This document shows, in pieces, positions 5,129 to 9,263 of a stretch of 9,263 nucleotides of DNA. The notes under the pieces are model-generated. The model did not search any database. It was not told the origin of the DNA and saw only the letters and a list, made by a program, of their open reading frames with translations. How positions within the stretch are numbered: the stretch's first letter is position 1; each line of letters opens with the position of its first letter. Origin of the DNA: an uncultured Oceanobacillus sp. GTDB taxonomy: Bacteria > Bacillota > Bacilli > Bacillales > Amphibacillaceae. The position numbers were made by a program, and so were the translations under genes. The DNA is taken from contig CALKWU010000221.1 in NCBI GenBank assembly GCA_938004015.1, positions 1 through 9,263 on the forward strand, given 5' to 3'.

Positions 5129-6604
5129 TTATTGTACCGAATAGTTTGGCGCTTCCTTCGTAATTTGGACATCATGCGGATGGCTTTCGCGCAAGCCCGC
5201 ATTTGTAATGCGGATAAACTGACCATTGATCCGCAAATCTTCAATGGTTGCAGCTCCACAATATCCCATTCCGGAACGTAAACCGCCAACGAGTTGGTGG
5301 TACGTGTCGGCGAGTGCTCCTTTATAAGGAACCCGGCCTTCAATGCCTTCCGGAACAAGTTTTTTTGTTTCCTCGGTTGCATCTTGGAAATAACGATCTT
5401 TAGAACCGGCTTGCATCGCAGCGAGCGAGCCCATACCGCGATACACTTTATATTTTCTTCCTTGGAAGATTTCCGTTTCGCCTGGGCTTTCGGAAGTTCC
5501 GGCGAACAAACTGCCAAGCATGACTGCGTGGGCACCTGCTGCAATTGCTTTCACGATGTCTCCGGAATATTTGATTCCACCATCGGCAATAATCGGTACG
5601 CCGTATTCCTGAGCCGCTTTTGCACAATCATAAATCGCTGTAATTTGTGGGACACCGACACCAGCAACGACTCTAGTCGTACATATCGAGCCAGGACCAA
5701 TTCCAACTTTAACAACGGATGCACCTGCTTCAATGAGAGCGACAGTCGCTTCAGCTGTTGCCACGTTCCCTGCAATAATATCAAGGTCAGGGTATGCAGC
5801 ACGGACTTTTTTCACTTGGTTGATGACACCTTCTGAATGACCATGGGCCGTATCGATGACGATTGCGTCAACACCGGCTTCCACCAGTTTTTCGATCCGG
5901 TTCATCGCATCGCCCGTTACACCAACTGCAGCTGCAACGAGTAATCTTCCTTGGGAATCTTTTGCAGAATGAGGATACTCGATGACCTTTTCAATATCTT
6001 TAATCGTGATCAAACCTTTAAGAATATTATTTGCATCAACAAGCGGGAGTTTTTCGATTTTATGTTTTTGCAGTATTTTCTCGGCTTCTTCCAGTGTCGT
6101 GCCGACAGGAGCCGTGACGAGGTTTTCACTTGTCATCACTTCGGATATTTGAATCGAATAGTCCTGGATGAAGCGCAAATCACGGTTTGTCAAAATACCG
6201 ACGAGTTTTTGTTCTTCGATGTCATTGACGATCGGTACGCCGGATATCCGGAATTTGCTCATCAAATGTTCGGCATCATACACTTGGTGTTCCGGTGTCA
6301 GGAAAAATGGATTGGTGATGACGCCGCTTTCCGACCGTTTCACCCGATCCACCATTTCCGCCTGTTCTTCAATGGACATGTTTTTATGGATGACACCTAA
6401 ACCTCCTTGGCGTGCCATCGCAATCGCCATTTCCGCTTCCGTCACTGTATCCATCCCGGCACTGATGAAAGGGGTATTCAACTTCAACCGATCCGACAGT
6501 TTCGTTTCCAAACTCACATCTCTCGGCAATACATTCGACTCGGCAGGAATGAGCAATACATCATCAAATGTCAAACCTTCTTTCCCGAATTTATCTTCGC
6601 GCAT
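5129..6604 (-). CDS. guaB: Inosine-5'-monophosphate dehydrogenase
   Basis: Oxidises IMP to XMP with NAD+, the committed and rate-limiting step of GMP synthesis, in the cytoplasm; it is normally a tetramer. At 491 residues it is of standard bacterial length. The (beta/alpha)8 barrel starts at LTFDDVLLIP (11-20). A tandem CBS (Bateman) module inserted at about 95-205 would bind regulatory nucleotides. The catalytic loop GPGSICTT carries Cys308. The IMP-binding strands contain DGGIKYSGD (341-349) and MLGSLFAG (362-369). The flap holds the Arg404-Tyr405 pair in KDRYFQ that activates water, and EGRVPYKG (422-429) follows. The ATG at 6604 has GGAGG (6617-6613) 8 nt upstream. It has a strong terminator behind it and promoter candidates before it, so it looks monocistronic. 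Confidence 0.98.
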   Translation of the reverse strand: MREDKFGKEGLTFDDVLLIPAESNVLPRDVSLETKLSDRLKLNTPFISAGMDTVTEAEMAIAMARQGGLGVIHKNMSIEEQAEMVDRVKRSESGVITNPFFLTPEHQVYDAEHLMSKFRISGVPIVNDIEEQKLVGILTNRDLRFIQDYSIQISEVMTSENLVTAPVGTTLEEAEKILQKHKIEKLPLVDANNILKGLITIKDIEKVIEYPHSAKDSQGRLLVAAAVGVTGDAMNRIEKLVEAGVDAIVIDTAHGHSEGVINQVKKVRAAYPDLDIIAGNVATAEATVALIEAGASVVKVGIGPGSICTTRVVAGVGVPQITAIYDCAKAAQEYGVPIIADGGIKYSGDIVKAIAAGAHAVMLGSLFAGTSESPGETEIFQGRKYKVYRGMGSLAAMQAGSKDRYFQDATEETKKLVPEGIEGRVPYKGALADTYHQLVGGLRSGMGYCGAATIEDLRINGQFIRITNAGLRESHPHDVQITKEAPNYSVQ

Positions 6605-6633
6605 GTTCGCAGCCTCCTATATTTTGATAGACC

Positions 6634-6692
6634 ATTATACCGGATGTACTGTTATTTTTATTTACTTTACGCCAAATGAAGCCTTTTTTCAA
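6634..6692 (-). promoter_or_regulatory. Candidate promoter region of guaB
   Basis: There are two overlapping possibilities on the minus strand. One is TTGAAA (6692-6687), 17 nt, TAAAGT (6669-6664). The other uses a perfect -10 TATAAT (6639-6634) but no good -35 at 17 nt. The second would give a 5' leader of about 25 nt. I cannot choose between them from sequence. I see no clear PurR operator or purine riboswitch fold here. Confidence 0.45.
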
Positions 6693-6764
6693 CCAGTTTG
6701 GATGTAATGGAAAAAATAAGAAGATTCCTGCCATTCATAAAAAATCGGAGGAGAGGAACGTATT

Positions 6765-7979
6765 TCACCACTTGTTATTTTTATATTTCCGGTAATAATT
6801 GATTTGTCGTAACAACATATAAATTTTCCGTTTGATGCTTTTATCGTTTTGGTAAAAAAGCGGGTTGCCCCATTTTTTTTCTTTGATCAGTCTTTTCACT
6901 TCTTCTTTCACTTTTTCATCTTGAACAAAATTCCTCAACACGATACGCGGTACAACGGTGAATAAATACTCTTCATCCAAATAGGTGAGGGGCTTGTCCT
7001 TTCCGTAAATCACATCATCCACGATGTAAGTCGCCATATTATGCCCTAGGGCTGTCACATAATAGCTGGATCGGCCTTGACGGATATTCACTTCAAAAAT
7101 TTTGAATTTACCGTCCCGTTGGTCATATTTCATATCAAAATTCGCAAAACCGACGTAGCCGATTTGTTCCAAGAAATGTTGCAGTTTTTCCATCATTTCT
7201 TGATTGTAGCGGGTTAGGACAGCTGTGTAGTTTCCGATGGCTGTTGGCGTATGTTCTTGAAGGATGACTTGCCCGAATGTCACCAATTGTGGCTTGCTTT
7301 CCGAATTCAAATAAAGGACGGAATCCCACATATAAGTGTCATCTCCCGGAATATAATCCTGGATGACGAGTTCATCATCATAGCCACTATCTTTGATCTT
7401 TTGGATCACTTCGTTCGTTTCTTCCAAAGAATTAACCCGATACACCTTTTTTTGGCCGGGAAAGGGATGGTTATAATATTCAACTCCATTGCTTGGTTTG
7501 ATGATGACTGGATACATCATTTCTTCCCGGAATGGTTCGTCGTCCTTACAATCGTAAAAATACGTCGTCGGTGTTTCAATTCCGTATTCTCGACAGAGCC
7601 GATAAAAATTTGCCTTCTTCTGTAACTTGTTCATTAAATCTTCCGAGATGTAATTGAAATGATAATACTGTTTCAGTTCATGTTGATTTTCTATAATAAG
7701 ACGCACGTAAGCATCGTTTGTGCCGACGAGCACTAATTTTTTCCCACGCTCTTTCAGTTCTTCCGCAAGTTCCTTTAAAATAGGGACAAATCTCTCTTTC
7801 TCAGATAAATCCGGATGGATATCAATGCGTTCCGGAATCGTGCTGAAACTCGTAAAGCCCATTTCCTGTTTTCCGACAAGGATGGGATGGATTCCATAAG
7901 CTTCATGAAACGAGATCGCCATCGTATATGCATTGATATCCGTTCCGACGATGACTGGAATAAATGGATGCTTATTCAT
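6765..7979 (-). CDS. ATP-grasp carboxylate-amine ligase, D-aspartate ligase (Aslfm)-like
   Basis: The 404-residue product is an ATP-grasp ligase, a family that joins a carboxylate to an amine through an acyl-phosphate. A pre-ATP-grasp domain starts FIPVIVGTDINAYTMA (6-21) and continues SFHEAYG (23-29). The ATP-binding lysine lies in VIIKPSNG (Lys161), after the usual helix KKANFYRLCREYGIETP (121-137). Metal ligands are FDMKYD (281-286) and FEVNIRQGRSS (295-305), matching the ExNxR pattern. From memory, the N-terminus closely resembles the Enterococcus faecium D-aspartate ligase, which adds D-Asp to the lysine of peptidoglycan precursors. The basic tail RKIYMLLRQINYYRKYK (385-401) could touch membrane. 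GGAGG (7988-7984) is only 4 nt from the ATG. No aspartate racemase is visible nearby. The substrate is an inference; other carboxylate-amine ligases of this group remain possible. Confidence 0.8.
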   Translation of the reverse strand: MNKHPFIPVIVGTDINAYTMAISFHEAYGIHPILVGKQEMGFTSFSTIPERIDIHPDLSEKERFVPILKELAEELKERGKKLVLVGTNDAYVRLIIENQHELKQYYHFNYISEDLMNKLQKKANFYRLCREYGIETPTTYFYDCKDDEPFREEMMYPVIIKPSNGVEYYNHPFPGQKKVYRVNSLEETNEVIQKIKDSGYDDELVIQDYIPGDDTYMWDSVLYLNSESKPQLVTFGQVILQEHTPTAIGNYTAVLTRYNQEMMEKLQHFLEQIGYVGFANFDMKYDQRDGKFKIFEVNIRQGRSSYYVTALGHNMATYIVDDVIYGKDKPLTYLDEEYLFTVVPRIVLRNFVQDEKVKEEVKRLIKEKKWGNPLFYQNDKSIKRKIYMLLRQINYYRKYKNNKW

Positions 7980-8016
7980 AGTTCCTCCTGCTTTACAATG
8001 TAATTAGTCTAGGTTC

Positions 8017-8045
8017 ATTATATATCATCTTCAATCAATCCAAAA
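8017..8045 (-). promoter_or_regulatory. Possible promoter of the ATP-grasp gene
   Basis: A perfect -10 TATAAT (8022-8017) lies in the 55-bp gap between the HD-GYP stop and the ligase start. At 17 nt the -35 would be TTTTGG (8045-8040), which is a poor match. No terminator is visible in the gap, so co-transcription with the HD-GYP gene is equally likely. Confidence 0.3.
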
Positions 8046-9147
8046 TTACTTCTTCGATAAACACTTCCGAATTAGATTCTGTCACGATGATTTCGCTGTT
8101 ATCATGTAATTTGACGAATAATTTAAGCGTATGCTGATCCATATCGCAAAAAACGATTTCTCCTGTTTTTCCATTTGATAAGTGCACCGTATTTCCGACT
8201 GTCCGTTTCGTCAAACTCTCCACGAATTTTTGGACGATCGTCATATCAAGCCGCGAATATTGCTCTTGGAGTATTTCATCCAGCACTTTAAACACCGGTT
8301 GTTTCTTTTTGTAAAACCGTTCACTCGTCATCGCATGATACGTATCACTTATTGCGATGATTCTCGCATAAGAGTTGATTTTATCCTTCGACAATCCAAG
8401 GGGATAGCCGCTTCCGTCCAGCCGTTCATGATGCTGCAGGACGGCTATTTTCGCCTGTTGGGACAGTCCGGTCACGTCTCCCACCATGCGGTACGAATAG
8501 GTCGGATGGTTTTTGATATCCGCAAGTTGATCTTCTGTCAGAGGTCCTCCTTTTGTAAGGATTTCCGGGTCGACTTTCGACATGCCGGCATCCGCCAAAT
8601 ACCCGGCAAGACCGATCTGTATCCATTCTCCTTTCCGGTATCCTAATTCTTTCCCCAAATATGCAGAAAGGAGGCTTACTGCAACACCATGATGATAAAT
8701 GTAATCTTCCGCTGTCCCTAGTTGATAGATGGTGAAAATATCCATATCCATCTCATCGACCCGTTCCAAAAGAGGAATGACCGACTTGCGGATTTTTGGC
8801 ATATCCAAAGGGACACCATTTCTCCAATCGTCAAAAAAGCCTTTATAATCTTTCATTGCTTGCAAATAATGTTCCGGTATGGAACGATTTTCTTCGGGTT
8901 CCAAATAAATTTCCATTTGATGCTCGCTCTTTTTTTCGTTAGGCTCCAGCTTTCTTTTTGGCAAAAAAGTTTTCCCATCATGAAGTTTCGTGGAAACATC
9001 TACAGAATCGATTAAAAATTTGTCTAAAACAGTAATCAATTCCTCCGTCAAAATCGTTCCTTCTTCCATGATCGGACGTCCAGACTTCCCTTTCACATCT
9101 TCCAACAGTATGCAACCTTCGATTAATTGGGATGGATGCACCCGCAT
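8035..9147 (-). CDS. HD-GYP domain protein with degenerate HD motif
   Basis: The family hydrolyses cyclic dinucleotides such as c-di-GMP in the cytoplasm. The 370 residues comprise an N-terminal region (1-60, HPSQLIEGCILLEDVKG) common in Bacillales HD-GYP proteins, a charged linker, the HD-GYP domain at about 145-320, and a small beta-rich tail (335-370, VHLSNGKTGEIVF). Within the domain, HH (152-153), NHP (His214), QHHERLDGSGYP (238-249, His239, His240 and the GYP signature) and SDTYHAMTS (Asp268) are kept. The HDxGK motif, however, reads ADAGM (185-189), so the metal-ligand His and the conserved Lys are both replaced. Catalysis may be weakened or lost, or the protein may act as a sensor. 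The ATG at 9147 has GGAGG (9159-9155) 7 nt upstream. I found no clear promoter. The ATP-grasp gene follows by 55 bp. Confidence 0.88.
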   Translation of the reverse strand: MRVHPSQLIEGCILLEDVKGKSGRPIMEEGTILTEELITVLDKFLIDSVDVSTKLHDGKTFLPKRKLEPNEKKSEHQMEIYLEPEENRSIPEHYLQAMKDYKGFFDDWRNGVPLDMPKIRKSVIPLLERVDEMDMDIFTIYQLGTAEDYIYHHGVAVSLLSAYLGKELGYRKGEWIQIGLAGYLADAGMSKVDPEILTKGGPLTEDQLADIKNHPTYSYRMVGDVTGLSQQAKIAVLQHHERLDGSGYPLGLSKDKINSYARIIAISDTYHAMTSERFYKKKQPVFKVLDEILQEQYSRLDMTIVQKFVESLTKRTVGNTVHLSNGKTGEIVFCDMDQHTLKLFVKLHDNSEIIVTESNSEVFIEEVILD

Positions 9148-9174
9148 ATGTACCCCTCCGTTATGTAAATGTGA

Positions 9175-9219
9175 AAAGTGACTCAGACCAATGGGAAGCC
9201 ACTAGACATGAGTCACTTT
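9175..9219 (-). terminator. Hairpin after the upstream partial gene
   Basis: AAAGTGACTCA (9175-9185) pairs perfectly with TGAGTCACTTT (9209-9219): 11 bp with a 23-nt loop. On the minus strand the stem runs into CTTTTCAC, a modest U tract. It starts about 10 nt after the tandem stops at 9226-9231 and before the HD-GYP ribosome binding site, so it is a likely terminator of the upstream gene. Confidence 0.6.
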
Positions 9220-9228
9220 GACACCTCA

Positions 9229-9263
9229 TCATTCCTCTATATTCTCATCAGTTTCCTTCTCAT
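9229..9263 (-). CDS. Partial CDS, acidic C-terminal tail, possibly GyrA
   Basis: On the minus strand, one frame entering from the window edge reads EKETDENIEE and ends in two adjacent TGA codons (9231-9229 and 9228-9226). A hairpin terminator candidate follows. GyrA subunits of Firmicutes often end in an acidic tail, and in B. subtilis gyrA lies upstream of the guaB-dacA-serS region, with rRNA genes and yaaC between. With only ten codons visible, the identity rests on context. Confidence 0.35.
   Translation of the reverse strand, partial: EKETDENIEE

Noticed and set aside
5017..5544. Minus-strand 175-codon ORF overlapping the 3' end of guaB
   Set aside because: It is another frame of guaB that runs through the guaB terminator. 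No conserved motif and no ribosome binding site.
5294..5836. Plus-strand ORF of 180 codons opposite guaB
   Set aside because: Antisense shadow of a highly conserved gene. The composition is Cys- and Phe-rich and no family motif is visible.
1..9263. CRISPR arrays, insertion sequences, toxin-antitoxin or defence genes
   Set aside because: I saw no regularly spaced direct repeats, transposase motifs or paired small ORFs with binding sites anywhere in the window.

Overview
This window looks like part of the origin-proximal chromosome of a Bacillales-type Firmicute (Bacillota). The signs are strong GGAGG ribosome binding sites, sigma-A type promoters, two T-box leaders, moderate-to-low GC, and the order guaB - dacA - serS - tRNA-Ser, which matches the Bacillus subtilis order except that pdxS-pdxT is missing between dacA and serS. 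Every gene I can support lies on the minus strand, so transcription runs from the high-coordinate end to the low end. I see no credible plus-strand gene.

In the order of transcription: (1) at 9229-9263 a short acidic C-terminal tail with tandem TGA stops, plausibly the end of gyrA, followed by a hairpin. (2) An HD-GYP family protein whose HDxGK motif is degenerate (8035-9147). (3) An ATP-grasp ligase resembling D-aspartate ligases of the Aslfm type (6765-7979). (4) guaB, IMP dehydrogenase (5129-6604), with a strong terminator behind it. (5) dacA, a PBP5-type D-Ala-D-Ala carboxypeptidase (3553-4887, TTG start). (6) A serine T-box leader and serS (1944-3212). (7) A tRNA-Ser(UGA) with its own promoter and terminator. 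(8) A 31-bp REP-like palindrome. (9) A proline T-box leader and proC (493-1314). (10) A tRNA-Arg(CCU), then about 317 bp without a gene that holds two terminator candidates and a run of phased A/T tracts.

The genes fall into three groups: translation and amino-acid supply (serS, proC, two tRNAs), GMP synthesis (guaB) and cell-wall maturation (dacA and perhaps the ATP-grasp ligase). serS and proC are each controlled by an uncharged tRNA. The specifier triplets read UCC (Ser) and CCU (Pro), and the antiterminator bulges UGGC and UGGU match discriminators G and A, so the RNA elements support the protein assignments independently.

I did not find a clearly new multi-gene system. The points most worth a second look are the HD-GYP protein with its His-Asp motif changed to Ala-Asp, the Aslfm-like ligase in this housekeeping neighbourhood, the tRNA-Ser with U at the discriminator position, and the REP-like palindrome upstream of proC.
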